Of a DNA stretch of 64,000 nucleotides, positions 16,190-23,208 are shown piece after piece. How positions within the stretch are numbered: the stretch's first letter is position 1; each line of letters starts with the position of its first letter. The notes under the pieces were generated by a model that made no database searches, was not told the origin of the DNA, and saw only the letters and a program-made list of their open reading frames with translations. Source of the DNA: JACVRU01 sp040902725 (GTDB taxonomy: Bacteria > Actinomycetota > Thermoleophilia > Gaiellales > Gaiellaceae); assembly GCA_040902725.1 (NCBI GenBank), contig JBBDWU010000038.1:62001-126000 (forward strand), given 5' to 3'. A program made the translations under genes and the position numbers.

Positions 16190-17200
16190 CTAGAGCCGGG
16201 CGAGCGCCTCGTCGATCTCCTCGTCGCTGATCGTCAGCGGCGGAGTCGCCGAGGTCAGAGAGCCGTCCTCCCCCGCCGGGATGACGAGAACTCCCCGCCG
16301 CCAGGCCTCCTCCCAGTCACCGGGCCGAGAGCGCAGCAGCCCGCGGCCTTCGAACCCGGCGGCGGCGAACCGCTCGCCCGCCTCGGCGACCCGCCCGAGC
16401 AGGCCCGGCACCTCGTCCAGCACGACGTGGGCGGCGGCGCACGCGAGCGGGTTCAGCACGTGCGTGTGCGTGAGGACGTCCTCGGGCCCGAGCTCCCACG
16501 CGCCGGCGAGCTCCTCGCGCACGAACAGGGCCGCGGAGATCGGCAGCCCGTGCCCGAGGGCCTTGCCGACGGTGAGCACGTCCGCGACCTCTTCCCCCGG
16601 CCAGAGCTCCCCCACCCGGCCGAGCCCCGCGTAGATCGCGTCCACGACGAGGAGCGCGCCCGCCTCGTCGCACCTGCTCCGCAGCGCGTCGAGGAAGCCC
16701 TCGGGCGGGACGTGCGCGCCGGCCCGCCCCTGGACGGGCTCCACGATGACGCAGCCCGTGTCGGCAGGGAGCGGCCCAGGAGCCTCGCCGTATGGGCGCC
16801 GGTGAACCGGCCCCGGGAGCCAGGGCGTGAACGGCGCGCGGAAGCGCTCGAATCCGGTCGCGGCGAGCGCGAGCAAGCCGGTGCCGTGGTAGGCGCCGGT
16901 GAAGGCGACGATCCCCGGCTTCCCGGTGGCGAGCAGCGCTGTCCGCAGGGCGATCTCGACCGCGTCCGCGCCGGTCACCCCGAACTTGGCCGGCCACGGG
17001 AGCCGCCGGCGCAGCGCGACTGCGACCTCAGCCTCGGCCAGGTCGCCCAGCGCGTGTGCGACCGGCTGAGCGGCGATCGCCTCGAGCACCCGGGGGTTGC
17101 GGTGGCCGAGCGCGGCGACGCCGAACCCCGCGGAGAGGTCGATGTACTCGCGCCCCTCCGAGTCCCAGACTCGACAACCCTCGGCGCGAGCCCAGATCAA
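16190..17200 (-). CDS. class III aminotransferase (PLP-dependent)
   Basis: 336 residues from a TTG at 17200; typical members have 400-450. Starts almost at the RAEGCRVWDSEGREYIDL block, so the usual N-terminal arm is missing. The PLP site is clear: VVDAIYAGLGRVGELWPG, then VLTVGKALGHGLPISAALF with the Schiff-base Lys, and GAYHGTGLLAL. The family includes ornithine, GABA and acetylornithine aminotransferases. The TTG overlaps the proline dehydrogenase TGA (TTGA), implying coupled function in proline/ornithine or glutamate-semialdehyde metabolism, by inference. No ATG or GTG suits the N-terminus. Confidence 0.82.
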   Translation of the reverse strand: MIWARAEGCRVWDSEGREYIDLSAGFGVAALGHRNPRVLEAIAAQPVAHALGDLAEAEVAVALRRRLPWPAKFGVTGADAVEIALRTALLATGKPGIVAFTGAYHGTGLLALAATGFERFRAPFTPWLPGPVHRRPYGEAPGPLPADTGCVIVEPVQGRAGAHVPPEGFLDALRSRCDEAGALLVVDAIYAGLGRVGELWPGEEVADVLTVGKALGHGLPISAALFVREELAGAWELGPEDVLTHTHVLNPLACAAAHVVLDEVPGLLGRVAEAGERFAAAGFEGRGLLRSRPGDWEEAWRRGVLVIPAGEDGSLTSATPPLTISDEEIDEALARL

Positions 17201-18120
17201 CGGCCGTTTCGGCGCGGGAGCAAGCGGGCGAGCGTGTCGGCGGCGATGTAGCCGGCGATCTTCGGGTTCTCCTGGAGCCGGCGCAGCGAGTACTCGTACC
17301 AGTAGACGCCGAAGGGCACGTAGATCCGCAGGCGATGCCCGTCGCGAACGAGCGCAGCGCCGAGCTCGGCCCGGACGCCGAGCAGCATCTGGAACTCGTA
17401 CTGCTCGGGGCCGAGGCCGCGCTCCGCGACGGCGCGCTGGCCCTGCTCGATCAGCCACTCGTCGTGCGTGGCGATGCCCACGTAGCAGCCGGCGTCGAGC
17501 AGCGCCTCGAGCGAGCGCACGAAGTTCGTCCGCACCGCCTCGAACTCCCGGAACGCGATCGTCGCCGGCTCGACGTAGATGCCCTTGCAGAGGCGGACGT
17601 TGGGGCGCAGGTCCGCGAGCGCGGCGATGTCCGAGAGCGTCCGCCAGAGCGTCGCCTGGAGCACGATGCCGATCCGCTCCTCGCCCGCCTCGCGCAACTC
17701 GCGGTAGAGACGGAGCGTGTCGTACGTCGTCGTCGAGTCCTCCATGTCGATGCGGACGAAGTTGCCGCGCGCCGTCGCGTCAGCCGCCAGCGCCTCCAGG
17801 TTCTCGCGGCAGAGCTCGTGGGACAGCTTCAGGCCGAGGCCGGTGAGCTTGACCGAGATGTTGGAGTCGAGGCCCTCGCGATCGATCGCGTCGAGCACGT
17901 CGTGGTACGCGCCCGCGATCGCGCGGGCCTCGTCGGCGTTGGTGATCTCCTCCCCGAGGACGTCCACAGTCGCCAGCTTCCCCTCGCCGTTGAGCCGGCG
18001 GACGACCCGCACGGCGTCGTCGAGATCGGGGCCGGCGATGTAGCGCTCGGCGAGCTTGCGGACGACGGGCTTCGGGACGGCCGGAAGCAGGGTGACCAGG
18101 GCGCGGTTGACGATCGCCAC
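17197..18120 (-). CDS. proline dehydrogenase (monofunctional)
   Basis: FAD-dependent oxidation of proline to pyrroline-5-carboxylate. 307 residues, the size of the stand-alone actinobacterial/Thermus enzyme. The substrate-binding signature RIYVPFGVYWYEYSLRRL near the C-terminus, KLTGLGLKLS, RIDMEDS and GIATHDEWLI are all present. GTG 18120 is preceded by a TAGAAT hexamer (18135-18130, 9 nt away). No P5C dehydrogenase adjoins it; instead the aminotransferase follows in the operon. Confidence 0.93.
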   Translation of the reverse strand: MAIVNRALVTLLPAVPKPVVRKLAERYIAGPDLDDAVRVVRRLNGEGKLATVDVLGEEITNADEARAIAGAYHDVLDAIDREGLDSNISVKLTGLGLKLSHELCRENLEALAADATARGNFVRIDMEDSTTTYDTLRLYRELREAGEERIGIVLQATLWRTLSDIAALADLRPNVRLCKGIYVEPATIAFREFEAVRTNFVRSLEALLDAGCYVGIATHDEWLIEQGQRAVAERGLGPEQYEFQMLLGVRAELGAALVRDGHRLRIYVPFGVYWYEYSLRRLQENPKIAGYIAADTLARLLPRRNGR

Positions 18121-18129
18121 GGCCGCGGG

Positions 18130-18170
18130 ATTCTAAGAGCCTTGCGTCGAGGACGAGATCGTCCTACGCT
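18130..18170. promoter_or_regulatory. divergent promoter region with 16-bp palindrome
   Basis: Plus strand: TTGCGT (18142-18147), 17-nt spacer, TACGCT (18165-18170), then 6 nt to the GTG at 18177. Minus strand: TAGAAT (18135-18130) serving proline dehydrogenase. The spacer contains AGGACGA-GA-TCGTCCT (18150-18165), a perfect 7-bp-arm inverted repeat well placed to be an operator. Confidence 0.55.
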
Positions 18171-18176
18171 TCAGAG

Positions 18177-18758
18177 GTGCTGGCCATGACCGTCGATCTC
18201 GGGCTGGCCTGGTGGCTGGTCGTCGCCGTCGCGGCGGGAGTTGCCGCCGCCGGCGCTGTCGCGGCGTGGCGTGGCCGCTCCCCGGTCGGCCGCGGCATCG
18301 CGGGCACGCTCGCGGTTCAGGGCGCGGTGATCGCCGTTGCAGCGCCATTCGTCATGGACGAGAGCGGGATGAGCATGGTTGGCGGTGCCCTCACGAAGGA
18401 GCAGTACGCGCGGCTCGCAGATGCCGACTGCGCGAGGTTCAGCGCGCGCTCCGGCATGCTCGGTACCGCGGAAGAGCTGTCCACGCTCGCGGACGAGATG
18501 AAACGGCTGGTGCCGATGTTCTGGGAGGCCTACGGCGTGATGGGCACGCTCGTGCCTCCCGAGGACGAAATGCCGACGGCGATGGCGTGGATGAACGCGA
18601 TGGCGCGAGCGGGACGCGAGCTCGAAGCAGTTCGCGATGCGGCGAGAAGAGAGGACGCGCGGGGTGTCGACGCGGCGAACGCCCGCTTCGGCGAGGTCGC
18701 CATGGAGACCACGGCCCTCTCGAGCAAGCTTGAGATGCGCGTCTGCTGGCAGCCCTAG
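18177..18758 (+). CDS. membrane-anchored protein of unknown function
   Basis: 193 residues. Two N-terminal membrane helices (WWLVVAVAAGVAAAGAVAAW and a second near 42-60), then an extracytoplasmic helical domain rich in Met and Glu with a few cysteines (DADCARF, MRVCWQP). No family recognised. A TACGCT hexamer 6 nt upstream supports the GTG at 18177; an ATG at 18186 preceded by AGAGG is the alternative. Ends on CTAG shared with the cyclase gene. Confidence 0.6.
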   Translation: MLAMTVDLGLAWWLVVAVAAGVAAAGAVAAWRGRSPVGRGIAGTLAVQGAVIAVAAPFVMDESGMSMVGGALTKEQYARLADADCARFSARSGMLGTAEELSTLADEMKRLVPMFWEAYGVMGTLVPPEDEMPTAMAWMNAMARAGRELEAVRDAARREDARGVDAANARFGEVAMETTALSSKLEMRVCWQP

Positions 18759-19564
18759 TGAGCGCGGATCACATGGACCGTCACGATCCCCTTCCCCTTC
18801 AGCTCTAGCTCGCGGCGCTCCGCGTGCGGATGCTCCTCGCGCACTTCCTCATACGTGGCTTCGTCGACCAGGATCTCCCGGCCAGCGGCCTGCGCCGTCA
18901 GCCGTGCGGCGAGGTTCGTCACGTCGCCGACCGCCGCGAAATCCTTGTAGCCGCCTCCGCCGACGTTGCCCACGAACTCCTCGCCAGTCGCGATCCCGAT
19001 CCCGATCTCGAGTGCCAGATCGCTCTCGGGTCCGACAGCGCGCATGAGGCCGATCCCGCCTTCGACCGCCTGGCGGCGGTACTCGCGTCCGGCCAGCCCC
19101 GGGACGAACAGCCCCATCACGTTGTCGCCCTCGATCTGTCCGAGCAGGCCCTCGTGCCGCAGGAGAGCGGCGGACGCGTGCTCGTAGAACCGGTTGACCA
19201 GAGCCGGCACCTCGGCCGGGGCAAGCGATTCCGTCAGCTTGGTGTAGCCGCGCACGTCGGCGAAGAGCACCGAGACCGGGACGACCGCACCGCCCTTCGG
19301 CGCCCACTCGATTCAGCGCGCGCAGATGCTCGGGTTCTTCGCCGACGGCGAGTAGCCGACCCACTTCAGCGTCCCTGCGGCCGGACCCTTGAACGGGGCG
19401 TTGCAGAACTTGCAGCGCCACGGGCTCGGGAACAGGGCGAAGAAGCGGCGGTACGTCCGCTGCATCCCGGCAAGGGGGCTCTCGCCGCGCAGGATGCCCT
19501 CCCAGCGCGGGTGCATGTGCTCGACTCCCGGAATGATCTCGGGCCGTTCTCTCCGAAGCCTCAT
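18755..19564 (-). pseudogene. class III adenylate/guanylate cyclase with in-frame TGA
   Basis: One continuous 270-codon frame is broken by a single TGA at 19315-19313. The front part (from ATG 19564, with an excellent AAGGGAGGTGAG ribosome site) ends NPSICAR; after the TGA the frame resumes IEWAPKGGAVVPVSVLFADVRGYTK. Related proteins have a Cys4 zinc-ribbon (here WRCKFCNAPFKG then C-x2-C) before the cyclase domain, so the TGA replaces the last zinc-binding Cys (TGC to TGA). The cyclase domain keeps its metal sites (LFADVRGYT, GDNVMGLF) and DVTNLAARL. Nonsense mutation, sequencing error or read-through cannot be told apart here. Confidence 0.75.
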
Positions 19565-19621
19565 CTCACCTCCCTTCGTCCTCGCCGCGCGATTCTACGG
19601 ACGAACCGGCTCCGCCGTGGG

Positions 19622-19650
19622 TTAACAAAGGCGCGATTGTGGGCTATCTT
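19622..19650 (+). promoter_or_regulatory. promoter of the beta-propeller gene
   Basis: TTAACA (19622-19627), 17-nt spacer, TATCTT (19645-19650), then exactly 6 nt to the GTG at 19657. This predicts a leaderless transcript and fixes the start codon. Confidence 0.6.
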
Positions 19651-19656
19651 CGATTG

Positions 19657-21000
19657 GTGAAGGCTTGTGCCGTCGTCGTCGCAGTCGGGCTCTTGTGCGT
19701 CGGTGCCGGCGCGGCGGGTACGGGTTCCCGCGCCAACGACGAGCGCGAGGTGTGGATCGCCGCCCAGGACAGCAGCGCTGTCACGATCATGTTCTCGCGG
19801 GGCGGCATGGATCGAATCTCGCTGCCCGCCGAGCAGAAGCCGCACACGATCGAGTTCTCTCCGAGCGGGCGCTACGCCTACCTGGCGGACGTGGGCTCCG
19901 GCCACGTCGTCGTCGTCCGGACGACCGACCGCGCGGTCGTCGCCGATCTCACGTTCGGAAGCACGCGAAGCCATCAGGCGAAGCCGTCGCCGAACGGCTT
20001 GACCGTGCTCGTCGCCGTCCAGGCTCCGTCGCGGGAGCTCGTGAAGCTGGTCGCTGATGAAGCGCGCGAGCGGTGGAGCGTCTCGCAGGCGCGGCTAACC
20101 GTGCCCGGGATTCCTGACTGCACCGTGTACAGGAACGACGGCCGAAAGGCGTATGTCTCGCTCAAGCCGAGCGGGATTGTCGTCGTCGATGTCGCAACGA
20201 TGACGCTCGAGCGGGTGCTCGAGACCGAGGGCGAGGTCGCGTGCAGCCTCCAGAAGAGCCGCGACGGCAGGACAGTCTTCGTGGGCTCGAACGGTGGCAG
20301 CGGCCACGTTTACGTGCTGGACACGAGGACGGACACGCTCCGGGAGCTGGCGTTCGACCTACGCGCGACTGAGCTCCATGGCCTGACCCTGACGACTGAC
20401 AGCACCACGATCTTCGCGTCGTCGCGTGGAAGCGACGAGATCAAGGTGATCGACGTCCGCAGCGGCGCGGTCGAGACCGTTTCCGTGGACGCGACGCCCG
20501 GGGTCGCCGACCGCCCCGACATGCTCGTCGTGCGAGGAGGTGTCGTCTACGTCCCCCTGCGGGCCACCGGAAAGGTTGCGCGCGTTTCGGTTGCGCGGCC
20601 GCGAACCGTTGATTACCTCGAAGTGGCGCCGCCCTCGTCGAACGCCGTGCACGGCATGGGGGTACGGCCGGACGTGACGCCGCCGAGGGTGCGGATCACG
20701 CTGCCGCGCCAGAGCTTCTCGCGCGCGCTCGCGAAGGGACTGCGGATCCGGATTTCGTGCAACGAGTCGTGCGACGTGCGACTGCGTGCGGTAGCGCGGG
20801 CGAGTCGAACGACCGTACGGAAGAACGTCTCGGTGGTGCTCGCGCGGGCCGGCGCGAGGACAGTTGTCGTCAGGCTGCCCGCACGGACGCGACCTGCCTT
20901 CCTGCTTGCCGGGCGCGTCCGACTGACGCTTAGCGGGCGCGTGCTCGACGGCGTGGCGAACGAGGCGCGCGTGCGCACCACCCTCGCTCTTCGCCGCTAG
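19657..21000 (+). CDS. secreted beta-propeller (YVTN-like) protein
   Basis: 447 residues. Signal peptide MKACAVVVAVGLLCVGAGAAG, then repeats such as HTIEFSPSGRYAYLADVGSGHVVVVRTTD and GIVVVDVATMTLERVL that match YVTN/surface-layer beta-propeller blades (about residues 30-335). The C-terminal domain (about 345-447) is beta-rich with one cysteine pair (RISCNESCDVRLRAV). Likely a cell-surface or periplasm-equivalent binding protein. An upstream in-frame GTG (19639) was rejected because the promoter geometry and signal peptide favour 19657. Stops on the shared CTAG at 20997-21000. Confidence 0.75.
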   Translation: MKACAVVVAVGLLCVGAGAAGTGSRANDEREVWIAAQDSSAVTIMFSRGGMDRISLPAEQKPHTIEFSPSGRYAYLADVGSGHVVVVRTTDRAVVADLTFGSTRSHQAKPSPNGLTVLVAVQAPSRELVKLVADEARERWSVSQARLTVPGIPDCTVYRNDGRKAYVSLKPSGIVVVDVATMTLERVLETEGEVACSLQKSRDGRTVFVGSNGGSGHVYVLDTRTDTLRELAFDLRATELHGLTLTTDSTTIFASSRGSDEIKVIDVRSGAVETVSVDATPGVADRPDMLVVRGGVVYVPLRATGKVARVSVARPRTVDYLEVAPPSSNAVHGMGVRPDVTPPRVRITLPRQSFSRALAKGLRIRISCNESCDVRLRAVARASRTTVRKNVSVVLARAGARTVVVRLPARTRPAFLLAGRVRLTLSGRVLDGVANEARVRTTLALRR

Positions 21001-21281
21001 CGCTCGCGCATGAAGCCCTGCCGGGCTGCGGAGACGAGCGCGACCGCCTCGGGGAAGAGCACCCGCATCGCGTCGCGCAGAGCGAGGGCCTGCTGGTCGG
21101 GCCCGCCCTCCGCCTCCACCCGCTGGAGCGCCGCCGCCGTCAGCTGCACCGCGGTGCTGAGCGTCAGCGTCGCGAACTGCTCGCGCTGCGACTCGTGGAC
21201 GACCTCGGCCTGCCGCTCGGCGAACTCACGCAGGCTCTGCATCAGCTCCTCCGGGTCGCCTCCGAACGGGAACCCCTCCAT
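20997..21281 (-). CDS. hypothetical protein
   Basis: 94 residues, almost entirely helical (MEGFPFGGDPEELMQSL, then RQAEVVHESQREQFATL). No known family. A TAGGCT hexamer at 21293-21288 ends 6 nt before the ATG, and the 15-bp inverted repeat CTCAGC-CTA-GCTGAG (21285-21299) overlaps that hexamer, a possible operator. It follows the 183-residue unknown on the same strand by a few bases. Confidence 0.6.
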   Translation of the reverse strand: MEGFPFGGDPEELMQSLREFAERQAEVVHESQREQFATLTLSTAVQLTAAALQRVEAEGGPDQQALALRDAMRVLFPEAVALVSAARQGFMRER

Positions 21282-21285
21282 GGTC

Positions 21286-21837
21286 TCAGCCTAGCTGAGC
21301 CTTGTAGGCGCCCTCGATCTCCGCGAGCAGCTCGTCGACCGCCGCCATTCCGGCCTTCATCGCCTCGGCGAACGGGGAGCCGGCCGTTCCGCCGAGCGCG
21401 AGCTCGAGCCGGCGAGTCGCGGCGCCGATGTCGTCGAGGAGGCCGGGGCTGGCGACCCGCGGCGGGGAGCCCACCGTCCGCTCGAGCTCGAGCGCCGCCT
21501 CCTCGGCCTCGTCGATCCCCGACGGGTTCTCGCGCAGGCGCAGCGCGACGAGCTGCGCGCGCAGCTCCTCGAGCTGGCCGCCGCCGGCGGTCTCGGCGGC
21601 GAGCTCGCACATGGCCGCGATCGAGGCCGCGTCGCGCACGAGCCCCCTGCTGTCGACCAGCCCGCCCTGCTCGTCGAGCGCGAGCCAGCTGCGGCCGTCG
21701 CCCGACTCGTAGGCGCAGAGGTAGATCCGCAGGCCCGAGCCCGGTTCGGCGGCGAGGATCCCCGCCACCTGCTCGCCCGGCGCCGCGAAGCCCGCCGCGA
21801 CGGCGGCCACCCGCTCCAGCTCGTCCCGCAGCTCCAC
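21286..21837 (-). CDS. hypothetical protein
   Basis: 183 residues. The first half carries the unusual segment PGSGLRIYLCAYESGDGRSWLAL, reminiscent of a small alpha/beta domain; the rest is helical (EELRAQLVALRLRENPS). No family recognised. GTG 21837 is preceded 6 nt upstream by TATGCT, part of the shared promoter with the methyltransferase at 21860, so the two genes are probably co-expressed. Confidence 0.6.
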   Translation of the reverse strand: MELRDELERVAAVAAGFAAPGEQVAGILAAEPGSGLRIYLCAYESGDGRSWLALDEQGGLVDSRGLVRDAASIAAMCELAAETAGGGQLEELRAQLVALRLRENPSGIDEAEEAALELERTVGSPPRVASPGLLDDIGAATRRLELALGGTAGSPFAEAMKAGMAAVDELLAEIEGAYKAQLG

Positions 21838-21843
21838 GGTCCC

Positions 21844-21853
21844 AGCATACGAT
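21844..21853. promoter_or_regulatory. symmetric bidirectional -10 element
   Basis: AGCATACGAT gives TACGAT on the plus strand (21848-21853) and TATGCT on the minus strand (21849-21844), sharing the central TA. Each hexamer is exactly 6 nt from its start codon (GTG 21860 and GTG 21837). This is the cleanest of three such sites in the window. Confidence 0.65.
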
Positions 21854-21859
21854 CGCCGC

Positions 21860-22537
21860 GTGGAGGGGCCCCGCAGCGAAATCGCGCCCCGGCTCTTCGC
21901 GGAGCTCGGCCCGAGCTACGACCGCATGGCAGCGATCCTCTCGCTCGGCCAGGACCCACGCTGGCGCCGCTTCCTGGCCTCGCGCATTCCGGCGGAGAGC
22001 AACGTCCTCGACGTCGCCACCGGCACCGGGGCGGTGGCGCGCCTGCTGCTCGAGCGCGGCTGCGTCGTCACGGGGCTCGACCAGAGCGCCGGCATGTTGG
22101 CCGTGGCCCGCGACCGGCTCGGCGGCCGCGCCGAGCTCGTCGAGGGCCGGGCGGAGCAGCTCCCGTTCGCCGACGCGTCGTTCGACGCGCTCACGTTCAC
22201 GTACCTCCTCCGCTACGTGGAGGAGCCTGGCGACGTCCTCCGCGAGCTCGCGCGCGTCGTCCGCCCGGGCGGCACGATCGGGATGCTCGAGTTCTTCGTG
22301 CCGCGCACGCCGTGGCGACCGGCGTGGGACGTGTACGTCGACCGCGTCCTGCCGCTCGCGCGCGCGCCCGAGTGGAAGCAGGTCGGGCGCTTCCTCGGCC
22401 CGAGCATCCGCGAGCTGTGGCGGCGCGTCCCGCTCCGCCGGCACCTCGAGCTCTGGCGCGAGGCGGGCGTCCCCGAGCCGCAGCATCGAGTGCTGAGCCT
22501 CGGGGGCGGGATCGTGGTCTGGGGCGTCCGCGAATGA
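21860..22537 (+). CDS. UbiE/MenG-like SAM methyltransferase
   Basis: 225 residues. The opening RLFAELGPSYDRMAAILSLGQDPRWRR is that of UbiE/MenG quinone methyltransferases; SAM motif VLDVATGTGAVARLLLERG; then FDALTFTYLLRYVEEP and RVVRPGGTIGMLEFFVPR. MenG adds the C-methyl to demethylmenaquinone, the actinobacterial respiratory quinone. The sequence diverges toward the end, so a different polyprenyl or lipid substrate is possible. Leaderless GTG; ATGA overlap with the membrane-protein gene downstream. Confidence 0.8.
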   Translation: MEGPRSEIAPRLFAELGPSYDRMAAILSLGQDPRWRRFLASRIPAESNVLDVATGTGAVARLLLERGCVVTGLDQSAGMLAVARDRLGGRAELVEGRAEQLPFADASFDALTFTYLLRYVEEPGDVLRELARVVRPGGTIGMLEFFVPRTPWRPAWDVYVDRVLPLARAPEWKQVGRFLGPSIRELWRRVPLRRHLELWREAGVPEPQHRVLSLGGGIVVWGVRE

Positions 22538-23199
22538 GGCCGGCCTTCTACGCGCTCCGGCCCGGCGGCTGGCGCGACTACGTCACGCTTCTCCACCCGC
22601 CGTACACGCTGTGGCACCTCGCCTACGTCGGGATCGGGGCGGGGCTCGCCCCAGAGGTCGCGGCCGACCGGCTCGGGTGGACGCTCGCCGCCTTCGCGCT
22701 GGCGATGGGGGTGGGCGCGCACGCCCTCGACGAGCTGAAGGGACGGCCGCTCCAGACGCGCATCCCGGAGCCCGTGCTCTGGGCGCTCGCGGCCGCTTCG
22801 CTGGCCGGGGCGGTGGCGATCGGCGCCCTCGCCGCTCTTTGGTGGACGCCCTGGCTGCTCGCCTTCGTCGCCTTCGGCGCCTTCATCGTCCCCGCGTACA
22901 ACCTCGAGCTGCCGGGTTTCCACAACGCGGCCTGGTTCGCGCTCGCCTGGGGCGCGTTCCCCGTCCTGACCGGGTACTTCGCCGCCGCGGAGGCGATTCG
23001 AGCCGAGGCCGTGGTCGCCGCCGCCGCCGCCGCCGTCCTCTCCCACGCCCAGCACGTGCTCTCGCTTCCGGTGCGGGCCGTCCGCAGGCGCGGGCTCGAG
23101 CCGGCCAGTCTGATGGCGGCCCCGGAGGCGGGATTGAAGCTGATCTCCGTCACCGTGGTGCTCCTCGCAGCAGCCCTGCTCATCGAACGCCTGACCTAG
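22534..23199 (+). CDS. polytopic membrane protein, possibly UbiA-like
   Basis: 221 residues with about six or seven hydrophobic helices. HPPYTLWHLAYVGIGAG then GAHALDELKGRPLQTRIPEPVLWALA resembles the first Asp-rich/substrate loop of UbiA prenyltransferases, but the canonical NDxxD is reduced to LDELKGRPL, and VPAYNLELPGFHNAAWF stands where a second motif would be. Coupled (ATGA) to a UbiE/MenG-like methyltransferase, which makes a lipid-quinone or prenyl role plausible. The family link is inference. Confidence 0.6.
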   Translation: MRPAFYALRPGGWRDYVTLLHPPYTLWHLAYVGIGAGLAPEVAADRLGWTLAAFALAMGVGAHALDELKGRPLQTRIPEPVLWALAAASLAGAVAIGALAALWWTPWLLAFVAFGAFIVPAYNLELPGFHNAAWFALAWGAFPVLTGYFAAAEAIRAEAVVAAAAAAVLSHAQHVLSLPVRAVRRRGLEPASLMAAPEAGLKLISVTVVLLAAALLIERLT

Positions 23200-23208
23200 G
23201 ATGAAGCC

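Noticed and set aside
19313..19315. Firm selenocysteine call at the in-frame TGA
   Set aside because: No convincing SECIS hairpin could be drawn by eye, and a zinc-ligand position is an unusual site; left as an open possibility.
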